Positions 1 through 9,636 of a stretch of DNA of 64,000 nucleotides are shown here, piece after piece. This DNA is from Neisseria sp. oral taxon 014 str. F0314. GTDB taxonomy: Bacteria > Pseudomonadota > Gammaproteobacteria > Burkholderiales > Neisseriaceae. Numbering within the stretch: the stretch's first letter is position 1; each line of letters starts with the position of its first letter. The stretch is taken from assembly GCF_005886145.1 (NCBI RefSeq), contig NZ_CP040504.1, positions 2,232,001-2,296,000 of the forward strand, in the 5' to 3' direction. Below the pieces are notes generated by a model. It made no database searches, was not told where the DNA came from, and was given only the letters and a program-made list of their open reading frames with translations. Made by a program: the position numbers and the translations under genes.

Positions 1-423
1 TCCGCATTGTTGGCACAAGGTTTGGCGGCGGAGCAGGACAACATTCTTGTTCACGATGCCGCCCGTTGCTGCCTGCCGCCCGAGGCGTTGACCCGTCTGA
101 TTGAAGAAGCGGGCGGGCAAGAGCAGGGCGGCATTTTGGCAGTACCCGTTGCCGATACGCTTAAACGCGCCGACGGTGAAAACCATATTGGAGAAACCGT
201 TTCCCGCGCCGGATTATGGCAGGCGCAAACCCCGCAGCTTTTTCAGACGGCCTTATTGCACCGAGCTCTGTCGGCAGAGGATTTGAGCGATATTACAGAC
301 GAAGCGTCGGCAGTGGAAAAGCTGGGCGTGCAGCCGCTGCTGGTGCAGGGAGACACGCGCAATTTGAAGCTGACGCTGCCGCAGGATGAATTGATTGTGA
401 GGCTGTTGTTGCAGGCCGTCTGA
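1..423 (+). CDS. ispD: IspD, 2-C-methyl-D-erythritol 4-phosphate cytidylyltransferase (C-terminal part)
   Basis: The gene enters from the left edge, so its N-terminal nucleotide-binding part is outside the window; about 140 residues remain. IspD transfers CMP to methylerythritol phosphate, the third step of the cytosolic MEP isoprenoid pathway. The visible part carries VHDAAR about 17 residues in, the AVPVADTLKR stretch, the QTPQLF motif and the typical ending RNLKLTLPQDE. The residue after VHDAAR is Cys where Pro is usual. ispF lies 570 bases downstream with one small gene between, the usual neighbourhood of these two pathway genes. The TGA stop lies inside a DUS, so the DUS supplies the gene end. 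Confidence 0.95.
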   Translation, partial: SALLAQGLAAEQDNILVHDAARCCLPPEALTRLIEEAGGQEQGGILAVPVADTLKRADGENHIGETVSRAGLWQAQTPQLFQTALLHRALSAEDLSDITDEASAVEKLGVQPLLVQGDTRNLKLTLPQDELIVRLLLQAV

Positions 424-454
424 AAATCGTATTTTTCTGAGTCAGGATGAGGCA

Positions 455-790
455 ATGAAAACAACATTCGTATGGCTGAAATTGGTTTTATTGTCCGCTC
501 TTATTGCGGTCGCCGTATTTTATGCGTCCGAGCAGAAGCAAGGATGGTATGTGCTGTTGTTTATCGGAGCCACCTATTGGTTTGTGGACGGTATGGAAAA
601 ACGTGCCGGCCAAAAAGCATTGGCCGCGCTATATGCCGATAAAGCAGAATCCTACCGCTGGTTGCAACAGAACTTGTCGGGCAGCCGCATTCAGGATTTA
701 AAACTTATCCGCCGACGGTTTAACCTGCCGCTGGCATCGGCAGTAAAAGTGTTGGACGAATATCTGGCTTCGGAACGCTCGGCTGATTGA
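455..790 (+). CDS. Small membrane protein of unknown function
   Basis: A 111-residue protein that I do not recognise. It has two hydrophobic stretches, at about residues 7-24 and 31-47, separated by a short charged loop (EQKQG). A soluble C-terminal part follows (about 50-111), rich in charged residues and probably helical. The start follows a GGATGAGGCA ribosome-binding stretch. It sits 31 bases after ispD and before ispF in the same direction, so it may share their transcript, but nothing links it to isoprenoid synthesis. Confidence 0.75.
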   Translation: MKTTFVWLKLVLLSALIAVAVFYASEQKQGWYVLLFIGATYWFVDGMEKRAGQKALAALYADKAESYRWLQQNLSGSRIQDLKLIRRRFNLPLASAVKVLDEYLASERSAD

Positions 791-898
791 ATCGTCGCAA
801 CTTAGACTTTTGTGCGAACTCGGATTATTAGGAACAAGCTGCCGTGAGTTTTGAAATATTCGAGTTTTCGCAAGAGCGGTCTATCAAATCAAATACTG

Positions 899-970
899 AG
901 GCCGTCTGAAAAAAGGGCTTAAAGAAAGGCAATTTTGGAACAGATGCCCAACCTGTTTTTCAGACGACCT
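899..970. repeat. Mixed DUS pair upstream of ispF
   Basis: AGGCCGTCTGAA at 899-910 faces TTCAGACGACCT at 959-970. The second arm is the AGGTCGTCTGAA variant read on the other strand. The arms could pair through one G-U wobble across a 48-base loop. It lies just before the ispF ribosome-binding site (AAAGGAC), so it is probably an uptake signal pair rather than a strong terminator. Confidence 0.6.
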
Positions 971-992
971 GACATTGAAAAAAGGACAAAAC

Positions 993-1481
993 ATGAACAT
1001 CCGCATCGGACAAGGCTACGATGTCCACCAACTCGTCGAAGGCCGCGATTTGATACTCGGCGGCGTACACATCCCGTTTGAAAAAGGCCTGCTCGGCCAT
1101 TCCGATGCCGACGCGCTGTTGCACGCGCTTACCGACGCCTTGCTCGGCGCGGCGGGTTTGGGCGACATCGGCAGCCATTTCCCCGATACCGCCGCCGAAT
1201 TCAAAGATGCCGACAGCCGCGTATTGCTGCGCGAAGCGTATCAAAGCGTGCAGGCTCTAGGTTGGCGCGTTGTGAACGTGGACACGACCATCATCGCACA
1301 AAAGCCCAAACTCGCGCCGCACATTCCCGCCATGCGCGCCAACATTGCCGCCGATTTGGGCATTCAGACGGCCTGTGTGAACATTAAAGGCAAAACCAAC
1401 GAAAAACTCGGTTACTTGGGGCGCATGGAGGCCATCGAGGCACAGGTGGCGGTGTTGCTGCAAAAAGCCGATACCCCATGA
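993..1481 (+). CDS. ispF: IspF, 2-C-methyl-D-erythritol 2,4-cyclodiphosphate synthase
   Basis: A 162-residue protein of normal family length. It cyclises CDP-methylerythritol 2-phosphate with release of CMP, the fifth MEP pathway step, as a cytosolic homotrimer. Zinc ligands D10, H12 (GQGYDVHQL) and H44 ([12 protein letters not shown]) are present, as is the conserved DIGSHFPDT stretch (58-66) and the KGKTNEKLG substrate loop (132-140). I chose the ATG at 993 because it follows AAAGGAC at the right spacing and matches the family N-terminus; an in-frame TTG 18 bases earlier is possible but less likely. Confidence 0.97.
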   Translation: MNIRIGQGYDVHQLVEGRDLILGGVHIPFEKGLLGHSDADALLHALTDALLGAAGLGDIGSHFPDTAAEFKDADSRVLLREAYQSVQALGWRVVNVDTTIIAQKPKLAPHIPAMRANIAADLGIQTACVNIKGKTNEKLGYLGRMEAIEAQVAVLLQKADTP

Positions 1482-1547
1482 CTGGCGGCATGAAAAGTGT
1501 TAGTATCGAAACAATCTACCTTCCCCCAACCGATTAGGAAAAACATC

Positions 1548-2219
1548 ATGGCTACTCAAGACGAACTGAAACGCGTTGCTGCTGAAAAAGCAGTGGAATT
1601 CGTACCTGAAAACGAATACATCGGCATCGGTACCGGCTCGACCATCAATATCTTCATCGAGGCTTTGGGCAAAAGCGGCAAACAGATTAAAGGGGCGGTT
1701 TCCACTTCCGTGAAATCCAGCGAACTTTTGGCAAAATACGGCATTCCCGAAGTATCCTTGTCCGATGTGTCCGGTTTGGCGGTGTATGTGGACGGTGCGG
1801 ACGAAGTCAACCGTATGCTGCAAATGATTAAAGGCGGCGGCGGCGCGCATCTGAACGAAAAAATCGTCGCCAGCGCGTCTGATAAATTCGTCTGCATTGC
1901 CGACGAAAGCAAATATGTATCCCGTTTGGGCAAATTCCCGCTGCCGGTGGAAGTCATCCCCCACGCGCGTTCGCTGGTGTCGCGCAAGCTGGTGGCGATG
2001 GGCGGCGAACCGGAACTGCGCGTCGGTTTCACCACTTTCAACGGCAATCAGATTGTAGACGTACACGGCCTGCACATCGACCGTCCGGTCAGCATGGAAG
2101 ACGAAATCAACCGCATTACCGGCGTAGTGGAAAACGGCATCTTCGGCCATAACGCCGCCGACGTGCTGATATTGGGTACCGAACAGGGCGCGAAAGTCAT
2201 CCTGCCCGGCCAAAACTGA
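1548..2219 (+). CDS. rpiA: RpiA, ribose-5-phosphate isomerase A
   Basis: A 223-residue protein. It interconverts ribose 5-phosphate and ribulose 5-phosphate in the pentose phosphate pathway. It shows the family motifs in order: the phosphate loop GIGTGSTI near residue 27, DGADEVN near 83, KGGGGAHLNEKIVA near 95 with the catalytic Glu and Lys, and ADESKYVSRLG. The ATG at 1548 follows GATTAGGAAAA and starts the family-typical MATQDELKR. Longer in-frame starts give an N-terminus not seen in the family. Confidence 0.97.
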   Translation: MATQDELKRVAAEKAVEFVPENEYIGIGTGSTINIFIEALGKSGKQIKGAVSTSVKSSELLAKYGIPEVSLSDVSGLAVYVDGADEVNRMLQMIKGGGGAHLNEKIVASASDKFVCIADESKYVSRLGKFPLPVEVIPHARSLVSRKLVAMGGEPELRVGFTTFNGNQIVDVHGLHIDRPVSMEDEINRITGVVENGIFGHNAADVLILGTEQGAKVILPGQN

Positions 2220-2262
2220 CTTGAATCCGATAATGCCTGAAAAATCAGTTTAAAAACAGGAT

Positions 2263-2291
2263 AGGCCGTCTGAAAATTTTTCAGACGGCCT
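2263..2291 (+). terminator. DUS hairpin terminator after rpiA
   Basis: AGGCCGTCTGAAAA pairs with TTTTCAGACGGCCT across a very short loop, about 45 bases after the rpiA stop. Inverted DUS pairs act as intrinsic terminators in Neisseria. Confidence 0.75.
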
Positions 2292-2325
2292 GATTGTTCA
2301 AATATCATACGGAGAAAACCCGATT

Positions 2326-3009
2326 ATGTTCAAAAAGGCCGCAATCATCATCGCATTGCTCGGTGTGCTCGGCAGCGGGCAGACGGAATGGCTGGACACG
2401 GGCCTTGCCGCCGCACGGAAAATCAGCGGCGCCGTTCCCGAAGACCTGACCGAACTGCTGTCGTCCGTAGTACGGCAAAAACAGCCGGAGCGCAGAAAGA
2501 GCATAAGCAAACAGGCCTATACCGGCCGCGTAAGCTCCGTATCCGACGGCGACACCCTGCACGTTACCGACAGCGACGGCCTCAAACATAAAATCCGCTT
2601 GGCCTATATCGACGCGCCCGAATTGCAGCAGGCTTACGGCACCCGTTCGCATCAAAACCTGAAAAGGGTGGCGGACGGCGAAAACGTGAATGTTACCGTT
2701 TTCGAGCTTGACCGCTACGGGCGGGAAGTCGCGCAGGTCCGCATGGACGGCGAGGACTTGAACCTGATGCAGATTCGGGATGGCGCGGCATGGCATTACA
2801 ATGCCTATGCCGCGAAAAAACAGAAAAAAACGGACTACGCCGCCTATGCCGCCGCCCAGGAAAATGCGCGGCAGAGCCGCAACGGATTGTGGAACGGGCT
2901 GCATCCGCAGGCGCCGTGGGATTACCGTCGGGAACAGCGCGAAGTGCAGAACGGGCAGGGCGGCGGTAGGAAAAAACAGCAGGATAAAGAGTGGTTTAAC
3001 CTTTGGTAG
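2326..3009 (+). CDS. Secreted thermonuclease (SNase) family protein
   Basis: A 227-residue protein. An N-terminal hydrophobic stretch (about 5-17) looks like a signal peptide, so it probably acts in the periplasm or outside the cell. The staphylococcal nuclease-like fold follows at about 65-195. All expected catalytic residues are visible: D76 in SDGDTL, R91, D96 and E99 in RLAYIDAPE, and R133 in DRYGRE. Family members hydrolyse DNA or RNA using calcium. In naturally transformable neisseriae secreted nucleases can affect extracellular DNA and biofilm; that link is inference. The tail (about 200-227) is basic and Gln/Gly-rich. Confidence 0.85.
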   Translation: MFKKAAIIIALLGVLGSGQTEWLDTGLAAARKISGAVPEDLTELLSSVVRQKQPERRKSISKQAYTGRVSSVSDGDTLHVTDSDGLKHKIRLAYIDAPELQQAYGTRSHQNLKRVADGENVNVTVFELDRYGREVAQVRMDGEDLNLMQIRDGAAWHYNAYAAKKQKKTDYAAYAAAQENARQSRNGLWNGLHPQAPWDYRREQREVQNGQGGGRKKQQDKEWFNLW

Positions 3010-3076
3010 GCAGGGATATGCAGCCGTTTGTTTTCAAGGATGCAAAGGCCGTTACTTGCCAATCCGGCTAAAACGC

Positions 3077-3115
3077 CGAGAGGCCGTCTGAAACTGGATT
3101 TCAGACGGCCTCTCG
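3077..3115. terminator. Bidirectional DUS terminator between the nuclease and usp genes
   Basis: CGAGAGGCCGTCTGAAA pairs with TTTCAGACGGCCTCTCG. The DUS arms are extended by five further paired bases, and the hairpin lies between two convergent genes. Confidence 0.8.
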
Positions 3116-3162
3116 CTATCATCGGCTCCTTTAGTGCCTTTGGCTTGCGGGGTATTCCCGAT

Positions 3163-3636
3163 TCAAGCCTCTTCTTCCGCTTTGCTGCGGATAATCAGCA
3201 GCGGCAGGTGGCTCTGACGCATGACAGTTTCGGCAAAGCTGCCCATCAGGAGGTGCATCAGGCCGGTGCGGCCGTGGGTACCCAATACCAGAAGGTCGGC
3301 CCCGTTTTCATCGGCGTAATCCACCAAATCCTGCGCCATTTCGCGCGCGCCTTTGTTGGCGACGAGCAGGTACTTCACAACATCGGTCACGCCGTATCCC
3401 GCCGCCGTTTTCTCCGCGAAGTCCAAAACTTCGTTGCCTTGCGCCACCGCAGCGGCTTCATAGCTTTCGTGCTGGAGGAATTCGGGCGCGAGCGCCATGT
3501 ATTCGGCCGGATTGGCCACATGGACCAGCGACAGGCGGGCTTGGACCGAGCTTGCCAGATCGGCTGCATGTTTCAACGCATTCAGAGCGGTTTCGCTGCC
3601 GTCGACAGCAACAACTAAATGTTTGTACATATTCAT
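3163..3636 (-). CDS. Universal stress protein (UspA family)
   Basis: A 157-residue single-domain Usp protein. The N-terminus HLVVAVDGSETA is the usual first strand and nucleotide-proximal Asp. The C-terminal GTHGRTG...GSFAETV matches the G-2x-G-9x-G(S/T) ATP-binding signature, so it is probably an ATP-binding type. Family members bind nucleotides and are induced by stress; the exact role is not known. The start follows AAGGAGAATGAAT. The gene is divergent from tcdA. Confidence 0.92.
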   Translation of the reverse strand: MNMYKHLVVAVDGSETALNALKHAADLASSVQARLSLVHVANPAEYMALAPEFLQHESYEAAAVAQGNEVLDFAEKTAAGYGVTDVVKYLLVANKGAREMAQDLVDYADENGADLLVLGTHGRTGLMHLLMGSFAETVMRQSHLPLLIIRSKAEEEA

Positions 3637-3798
3637 TCTCCTTGGCGCACCGCATCAAGCGGCAGGGTTGTAAAGTGAGTTTCGATTATGGCTGTTATTT
3701 CCGCATTGTGCAACAGCCCCCGCGCTTTCAAGTATAATGCGTCCGAACAATATTTCCAGCCCTTTCCTACCGATTTTTGACCCACCGCAAGGCAGAAT

Positions 3799-4611
3799 AT
3801 GTCCGATACCGATTTCTTGTTTTCACGCCGTTTCGGCGGCATCGCGCGGCTGTACGGCGACGATGCGCTGCAACGTTTCCGCAAGGCGCATGTCTGCGTG
3901 GTCGGCGTGGGCGGCGTCGGTTCGTGGGCGGTCGAGGCGCTGGCGCGCACGGGTATCGGCCGGCTGACCCTGATTGACTTGGACAATGTGGCCGAGTCCA
4001 ACGTCAACCGCCAGCTCCATGCGCTGACCGACGATTTCGGCAAGCCGAAGGTAACGGCGCTGCACGAACGCATCCTGCAAATCAACCCGCAGTGCGAGGT
4101 GGAGGAAATCGAGGATTTTGTGGATGAAGACAATCTGGAAACGCTTTTCAGACGGCCTTTCGACTTCGTTATCGACGCCATCGACCAGGTGCGCGTGAAA
4201 GCGGCGATGGCCGCATATTTCGTGCGCAGCGGCCGGCCTTTCATCATCAGCGGCGGCGCGGGCGGGCAGAAAAATCCCGCGCTTATCCGCACCGCCGATT
4301 TGTCTAAGGTAACGCACGACCCGCTGTTGGCCAACCTGCGCTACACGCTGCGCAAGCGTTACGGCTTCAGCCGCGACACGAAAGAAAAAATGCGCGTGCC
4401 GTGCGTTTATTCCACCGAAAACATCACGCCGCCGCAATCGGGCGGCGCGTGTGCGGCGGACACGTCGCCGCAGGGATTGTCGTGCGCGGGTTACGGGGCG
4501 AGTATGCTGGTAACGGCAACGTTCGGCCTGTATTGCGCGCAGGCGGCGGTAGATGCGGTGGCGGCCGGTATGAGGCCGTCTGAAAACATCGGAAAAGGGA
4601 AAACGCGATGA
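3799..4611 (+). CDS. tcdA: TcdA, tRNA threonylcarbamoyladenosine dehydratase
   Basis: A 270-residue E1-like enzyme (also called CsdL or YgdL). It uses ATP to cyclise the t6A modification of ANN-decoding tRNAs to ct6A. The Rossmann nucleotide loop VGVGGVGSWAVE (about 35-46) is present. It is followed by LIDLDNVAESNVNRQ with the Asp and Arg that bind ATP, and by PCVYSTENITPP. The last codons (RPSEN) are read from a DUS. The stop overlaps the scpA start by four bases (ATGA), so the two genes are translationally coupled. Confidence 0.93.
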   Translation: MSDTDFLFSRRFGGIARLYGDDALQRFRKAHVCVVGVGGVGSWAVEALARTGIGRLTLIDLDNVAESNVNRQLHALTDDFGKPKVTALHERILQINPQCEVEEIEDFVDEDNLETLFRRPFDFVIDAIDQVRVKAAMAAYFVRSGRPFIISGGAGGQKNPALIRTADLSKVTHDPLLANLRYTLRKRYGFSRDTKEKMRVPCVYSTENITPPQSGGACAADTSPQGLSCAGYGASMLVTATFGLYCAQAAVDAVAAGMRPSENIGKGKTR

Positions 4612-5474
4612 TGCCGCAGCCCGACTTCGCCACCGGTACCGCCGCGCCGTCCGCACAACCGCCGATGCCGTCTGAAAATACTATTGCATGGGTGTTCGGC
4701 CAACCCGTTACCGATGTGCCGCAGGATTTGTTCATCCCGCCGGACGCGCTGAAAGTGGTGCTGGGCAGTTTTCAGGGGCCGCTGGATTTGCTGCTGTACC
4801 TGATTCGCAAGCAAAACATTGACGTGCTCGATATTCCGATGGTGAAAATCACCGAGCAATATCTGCACTACATTGCCCAAATGGAAGCCTATCAGTTTGA
4901 TTTGGCGGCGGAATACCTGCTGATGGCGGCGGTGCTGATTGAAATCAAATCGCGCCTGCTGCTGCCGCGTCCGCAAGAAGCGGAAGAGGAAGAGGCCGAC
5001 CCGCGCGCGGAACTGGTGCGCAGGCTCTTGGCTTACGAGCAAATGAAACTCGCGGCGCAGGGGTTGGACGCGCTGCCGCGGGCGGGGCGCGATTTCGCTT
5101 GGGCATACCTGCCGCTGGAAATCGCCGTCGAAGCCAAGCTGCCCGAAGTTTATGTCGCCGACCTGACGCAGGCCTGGCTCGGCATCCTTTCACGCGCCAA
5201 GCATACGCGCAGCCACGAAGTAGTGCGCGAAGCCATCTCGGTGCGCGCGCAGATGACGTCGATTCTGCGGATTTTGAACGAAAAAGGTTTCAGCCGGTTT
5301 TCCGCCCTGTTCCGGCCGGAGCAGGGCGCAGCCTATCTGGTGGTCAATTTCATCGCGCTGCTGGAACTGGCGAAAGAGGGGCTGGTCAGGGTTGTGCAGC
5401 CCGAAAGCTACGGCGAAATCGAGATTCATTTAAAAAACGAAGAAACGGAAGCTGCTGCGGACGAAACTATTTGA
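4608..5474 (+). CDS. scpA: ScpA, segregation and condensation protein A
   Basis: A 288-residue kleisin that bridges the SMC heads with ScpB and helps compact and separate chromosomes. The first ~45 residues are a variable, Pro-rich extension that includes PSEN read from an ATGCCGTCTGAA uptake sequence. The conserved domain begins at [19 protein letters not shown], then [19 protein letters not shown], and ends with the winged-helix region [19 protein letters not shown]. No scpB follows; pncB is next, so scpB must lie elsewhere if present. Coupled to tcdA through ATGA. Confidence 0.93.
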   Translation: MMPQPDFATGTAAPSAQPPMPSENTIAWVFGQPVTDVPQDLFIPPDALKVVLGSFQGPLDLLLYLIRKQNIDVLDIPMVKITEQYLHYIAQMEAYQFDLAAEYLLMAAVLIEIKSRLLLPRPQEAEEEEADPRAELVRRLLAYEQMKLAAQGLDALPRAGRDFAWAYLPLEIAVEAKLPEVYVADLTQAWLGILSRAKHTRSHEVVREAISVRAQMTSILRILNEKGFSRFSALFRPEQGAAYLVVNFIALLELAKEGLVRVVQPESYGEIEIHLKNEETEAAADETI

Positions 5475-5486
5475 AATATTGCAGGT

Positions 5487-5511
5487 CAATATTGAATATT
5501 GTAAACAATAT
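5487..5511. promoter_or_regulatory. Overlapping palindromes upstream of pncB (possible operator)
   Basis: CAATATT-G-AATATTG (5487-5501) is a perfect palindrome and overlaps a second one, ATATTG-TAAA-CAATAT (5496-5511). They lie about 85 bases before the pncB start, in the only gap of this gene pair. A weak -35 candidate TTGCAG is at 5479-5484. The shape suggests a dimeric regulator site; the regulator is unknown. Confidence 0.45.
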
Positions 5512-5595
5512 CGGAACGCATCCGAACGCCGGATACCGCGTCGGCCGTGTTCCCGTTCCATTTTTCCCGATATTTTCCAACAGCGGACAAACGAT

Positions 5596-6813
5596 ATGAC
5601 ACCGATAATCCCATCCCTGCTCGATACCGATTTATATAAATTCACCATGTTGCAGGTCATGTTGCACCAGTTCCCGCAGGCGCACAGCGTGTATGAGTTC
5701 CGCTGCCGCAACGAGACCACCGTTTATCCGCTGGCGGACATCCGGGAAGATTTCGAGCGCGAACTGGAAGCGTTGTGTATGCTGCGCTTTCAAGACGACG
5801 AGCTGGATTACCTGCGCCGCCTGCGTTTTATCAAAAGCGATTTCGTCGATTATTTGGAGCTGTTTCAGCTCAAACGCCGTTTCGTTACTCATTGGAGCGA
5901 CGAGAAAGGCCGTCTGAACATCCGAATCGAAGGCCCGATGATTCAGGCCATGTTCTTTGAAATCTACATTCTGTCTATCGTCAACGAACTGTATTTCCGC
6001 CGCTTGGAAACGCCCGAAGTCATGGCCGAAGGCGAACGCCGCCTGCAAGAAAAGGCAGGCCGTCTGAAAGAGCTGGCCGTACAGCAGAACCCCGCCGACC
6101 CGCCGTTTCTCATTTCCGATTTCGGTACGCGCCGCCGCTACAACCTTGCGTGGCAGGAGCACGTCATCCGTACCCTGCTTGAAGCCGCCCCCGACATCGT
6201 GCGCGGCACCAGCAACGTCTATCTGGCCAAAAAGCTCGGCATCACCCCCATCGGTACGATGGCGCACGAATTTTTACAGGCTTTCCAAGCCTTCGATTCG
6301 CGCCTGCGCGACTTCCAGCGCGCGGCCTTGGAAAGCTGGGTACACGAATACCGCGGCGACTTGGGTATCGCCCTGACCGACGTGGTCGGCATGGACGCCT
6401 TCCTGCGCGACTTCGACCTCTACTTCGCCAAACTTTTCGACGGCCTGCGTCACGACAGCGGCGACCCCTACGAATGGGGCGACAAAGCCTATGCCCACTA
6501 CAAAAAACTCAAAATCGACAGCCGCACCAAAATGCTCACCTTTTCAGACGGCCTCGACATCGAACGCTCGTGGGCGCTGCACCAGTATTTCAAAGGCCGT
6601 TTCAAAACCAGTTTCGGCATCGGCACCAACCTCACCAACGACATGGGGCATGTCCCGCTCAATATCGTGCTGAAACTGGTCGAATGCAACGGCCAGTCGG
6701 TGGCCAAATTGTCCGACACGCCCGGCAAGACCATGACCACCAACAACACCTTCCTTGCCTATCTGCGGCAGGTGTTCGAAATACCCGAGCCGGAACCGGA
6801 AGACGGGCGGTAA
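5596..6813 (+). CDS. pncB: PncB, nicotinate phosphoribosyltransferase
   Basis: A 405-residue protein. It converts nicotinate and PRPP to nicotinate mononucleotide with ATP hydrolysis, in the NAD salvage (Preiss-Handler) pathway. The N-terminus [20 protein letters not shown] is typical. [10 protein letters not shown] contains the His that is phosphorylated during the cycle, and [11 protein letters not shown] and FSDGLDIE bind substrate. I chose the ATG at 5596 because it matches the family start; the frame is open upstream, but that sequence is promoter-like. FSDGLD is read from a DUS core. Confidence 0.95.
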   Translation: MTPIIPSLLDTDLYKFTMLQVMLHQFPQAHSVYEFRCRNETTVYPLADIREDFERELEALCMLRFQDDELDYLRRLRFIKSDFVDYLELFQLKRRFVTHWSDEKGRLNIRIEGPMIQAMFFEIYILSIVNELYFRRLETPEVMAEGERRLQEKAGRLKELAVQQNPADPPFLISDFGTRRRYNLAWQEHVIRTLLEAAPDIVRGTSNVYLAKKLGITPIGTMAHEFLQAFQAFDSRLRDFQRAALESWVHEYRGDLGIALTDVVGMDAFLRDFDLYFAKLFDGLRHDSGDPYEWGDKAYAHYKKLKIDSRTKMLTFSDGLDIERSWALHQYFKGRFKTSFGIGTNLTNDMGHVPLNIVLKLVECNGQSVAKLSDTPGKTMTTNNTFLAYLRQVFEIPEPEPEDGR

Positions 6814-6977
6814 ATACCGGCGGAAAACATGACGGCGGGCGGAGATAGCAGCCCGCCTTTTTTGCGCGAGACAAGGCCGTCTGAAACGGGGCGGCGGTTT
6901 TCAGACGACATGAATCGGCGTAAAATTCTCCGCCAGAAATCCTACCATTTTTCACACTGCCCGATTAGAGGAAAACC

Positions 6978-8171
6978 ATGTTCTTCAAGCACATCGAAGC
7001 CGCCCCCGCAGACCCTATCTTAGGCTTGGGCGAAGCATTCAAAGCCGAAACCCGTCCCGAAAAAGTCAATCTCGGCATCGGCGTTTATAAAGACGCATCC
7101 GGTGCGACCCCCATTGTCAAAGCCGTCAAAGAAGCCGAAAAACGCCTGCTCGAGAGCGAGACCACCAAAAACTACCTAACCATCGACGGCGTTGCCGACT
7201 ACAACGAGCAAACCCAAATCCTCCTCTTTGGCGCAGACCACGAAATCGTCGCTAGCCGCCGCGCCAAAACCGCCCAAAGCCTCGGCGGCACAGGCGCATT
7301 GCGTATTGCCGCCGAGTTCGTCAAACGCCAATTAAACGCACAAACCGTCTGGATTTCCAACCCCACATGGCCCAACCACAACGCCATCTTTAAAGCCGTC
7401 GGCATCCAAGACAAGCCCTACCGCTACTACGACGCCGCCAAACACGGCCTAAACTGGGACGGCATGATTGAAGACCTCGGCCAAGCGCAAAAAGGCGACA
7501 TCGTCCTGTTGCACGGCTGCTGCCACAACCCCACCGGCATCGACCCCACGCCCGAACAATGGGAAACCCTCGCCAAACTCTCCGCCGAAAAAGGCTGGTT
7601 GCCGCTGTTTGACTTCGCCTACCAAGGCTTCGGCAACGGCCTCGAAGAAGACGCATACGGCTTGCGCACTTTCTTGAAATACAACAAAGAATTGCTCATC
7701 GCCAGCTCCTATTCCAAAAACTTCGGCATGTACAACGAACGCGTCGGCGCATTCACCTTAGTCGCAGAAGACGAAGCAACCGCCGCCCGCGCCCACAGCC
7801 AAGTCAAAACCATCATCCGCACCCTCTACTCCAACCCCGCCTCACACGGCGCGAACACCATCGCCTTAGTATTGAAAGACGCGGATTTGAAAGCCCGCTG
7901 GATTGCCGAACTCGACGAAATGCGCGGCCGCATCAAAGCCATGCGCCAAAAATTCGTCGAACTGCTCAAAGCCAAAGGCGCAAATCAAGACTTCGACTTC
8001 ATTATCGAACAAAACGGCATGTTCTCCTTCAGCGGCCTCACGCCCGAACAAGTCGACCGCCTGAAAAACGAGTTCGCCATCTACGCCGTGCGCTCCGGCC
8101 GCATCAACGTCGCCGGCATTACCGATGACAACATCGATTACCTGTGCGAAAGCATCGTGAAAGTGTTGTAG
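6978..8171 (+). CDS. tyrB: Aromatic amino acid / aspartate aminotransferase
   Basis: A 397-residue class I PLP aminotransferase of the AspC/TyrB subgroup. It moves amino groups between glutamate and aspartate, tyrosine or phenylalanine. The PLP lysine lies in [14 protein letters not shown], the cofactor Asp in [10 protein letters not shown], the [11 protein letters not shown] motif is intact, and the substrate Arg is in RSGRINVAG. Sequence alone does not separate TyrB from AspC specificity; the symbol reflects the usual name in Neisseria. The start follows AGAGGAAAACC. Confidence 0.9.
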   Translation: MFFKHIEAAPADPILGLGEAFKAETRPEKVNLGIGVYKDASGATPIVKAVKEAEKRLLESETTKNYLTIDGVADYNEQTQILLFGADHEIVASRRAKTAQSLGGTGALRIAAEFVKRQLNAQTVWISNPTWPNHNAIFKAVGIQDKPYRYYDAAKHGLNWDGMIEDLGQAQKGDIVLLHGCCHNPTGIDPTPEQWETLAKLSAEKGWLPLFDFAYQGFGNGLEEDAYGLRTFLKYNKELLIASSYSKNFGMYNERVGAFTLVAEDEATAARAHSQVKTIIRTLYSNPASHGANTIALVLKDADLKARWIAELDEMRGRIKAMRQKFVELLKAKGANQDFDFIIEQNGMFSFSGLTPEQVDRLKNEFAIYAVRSGRINVAGITDDNIDYLCESIVKVL

Positions 8172-8180
8172 TCCGATTAA

Positions 8181-8212
8181 AAGGCCGTCTGAAAAAGTTT
8201 CAGACGGCCTTT
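8181..8212 (+). terminator. DUS hairpin terminator after tyrB
   Basis: AAGGCCGTCTGAAA pairs with TTTCAGACGGCCTT and is followed by a short T run, 10 bases after the tyrB stop. Confidence 0.85.
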
Positions 8213-8344
8213 TCGTTAGCTTCGTTATATGGATATAACTTGTTGCCGTCTTGAAAAGCGTAGCGGATTGGCGCAGAATGTTAACAAATTAACCTATCGC
8301 GTTCCCGACCGGAAACGGGCGCGGTTTTACAGATTGGAACGGAC

Positions 8345-9511
8345 ATGAGCAAAACACTTCACCCGCAAACCTTGGCCATCCGCGGCGGCAAAGAGCAGAC
8401 GCAATACCGCGAACACAATCAGGCGCTGTTTCTGACCAGCAGTTTCATGTTTGAAAGCGCACAGCAGGGTGCGGCGTTGTTTGCCAAAGAAATCAAAGGC
8501 TTCACCTATACCCGTACCGCCAATCCCACGATTGCGGCCTTCGAGCAGCGCATTTCGGCATTGGAAGGCGCGGAGCGTTCGGTGGCGACTTCGACCGGCA
8601 TGTCGGCGATTCAGGCGTCGTTTTTCACCTTCCTCAAAGCAGGCGACCATGTCGTCTCCAGCCGCAGCCTGTTCGGTACGACCGCGGGCTTTATCAATAA
8701 CATCGTGACCAAGTTCGGCATCGAAGTAAGCTATGTGTCCCAAACCGACTTGTCCGAATGGCGGGCGGCAGTTAAGGAAAACACCAAACTGCTGTTTTTG
8801 GAAACCCCGTCGAACCCGCTGAACGAAGTGGCCGATTTGGAGGCGCTGTCCGAAATCGCCCATGCCGCCGGCGCGCTGCTGGTGGTGGACAACAGCTTCC
8901 TTTCGCCCGTTGGTCAGCAGCCTTTGAAACACGGGGCGGACATCTCCGTACAGTCGGCCACCAAAGCCATCGACGGCCACGGCCGCGTGATGGGCGGCGT
9001 GTTGTCCGGTTCGGAAGAACTGATGACGCAGGTGGCGATGTACTGCAATTCCTGCGGTTTGGCGATGTCGCCGTTTAACGCCTGGGTTTTGTTGAGCGGT
9101 GTGGAAACATTGTCGGTACGCATGGAAAAACAGTTTGCCGGCGCGCTGAAAATCGCACGGTGGCTGAGCGAACAGCCCCAAGTCAAAGCCGTCTACTATT
9201 CCGGTCTGCCCGGCCATCCGCAGGCGGCGCTGGCGGCGAAACAACAGCTCGGCGGCGGTATCGTGGTCGGTTTCGAAGTCGACGGCAAAGACGCGGCGTG
9301 GTCATTGCTCGACAAAGTGGAACTGTTTTCCAAAACCGCCAATCTGGGGGACGTGCGCTCGACCATTACCCATCCGTGGACAACCACCCACGGCCGCATG
9401 TCGCCCGAAGACAAACAGGCCGCAGGCATCCGGCCCGGCCTGCTGCGCCTCGCCATCGGCTTGGAATACCCCGACGACCTGATTGCCGATTTGCAACAGG
9501 CAATGGCGTAA
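8345..9511 (+). CDS. metZ: MetZ, O-succinylhomoserine sulfhydrylase
   Basis: A 388-residue PLP enzyme of the Cys/Met metabolism family. MetZ makes homocysteine directly from O-succinylhomoserine and sulfide. The cofactor Lys lies in SVQSATKAIDGHGRVMGG; other family blocks are YTRTANPTIAAFEQRISALEG, LVVDNSFLSP, and the tail ITHPWTTTHGRMSPE with SIxLxxG-type carboxylate contacts (GLLRLAIGLE). MetB and MetZ are close relatives; the overall form (RGGKEQTQYREHNQALFLTSSF) fits MetZ best. Confidence 0.9.
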   Translation: MSKTLHPQTLAIRGGKEQTQYREHNQALFLTSSFMFESAQQGAALFAKEIKGFTYTRTANPTIAAFEQRISALEGAERSVATSTGMSAIQASFFTFLKAGDHVVSSRSLFGTTAGFINNIVTKFGIEVSYVSQTDLSEWRAAVKENTKLLFLETPSNPLNEVADLEALSEIAHAAGALLVVDNSFLSPVGQQPLKHGADISVQSATKAIDGHGRVMGGVLSGSEELMTQVAMYCNSCGLAMSPFNAWVLLSGVETLSVRMEKQFAGALKIARWLSEQPQVKAVYYSGLPGHPQAALAAKQQLGGGIVVGFEVDGKDAAWSLLDKVELFSKTANLGDVRSTITHPWTTTHGRMSPEDKQAAGIRPGLLRLAIGLEYPDDLIADLQQAMA

Positions 9512-9636
9512 TTTAAAATAAAAACAAGGATTCAGACGGCCTTATCCTTTTTGAGAGGCCGTCTGAAATATATCGTACACACTTAGGTCTGTTGATAATC
9601 GATTGCCGACAGACCCTCGGCAGGAAGGAATAAACA

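Noticed and set aside
3028..3618. A 196-codon plus-strand frame across the usp gene
   Set aside because: It begins in the intergenic DUS terminator and runs antisense to usp. No recognisable protein.
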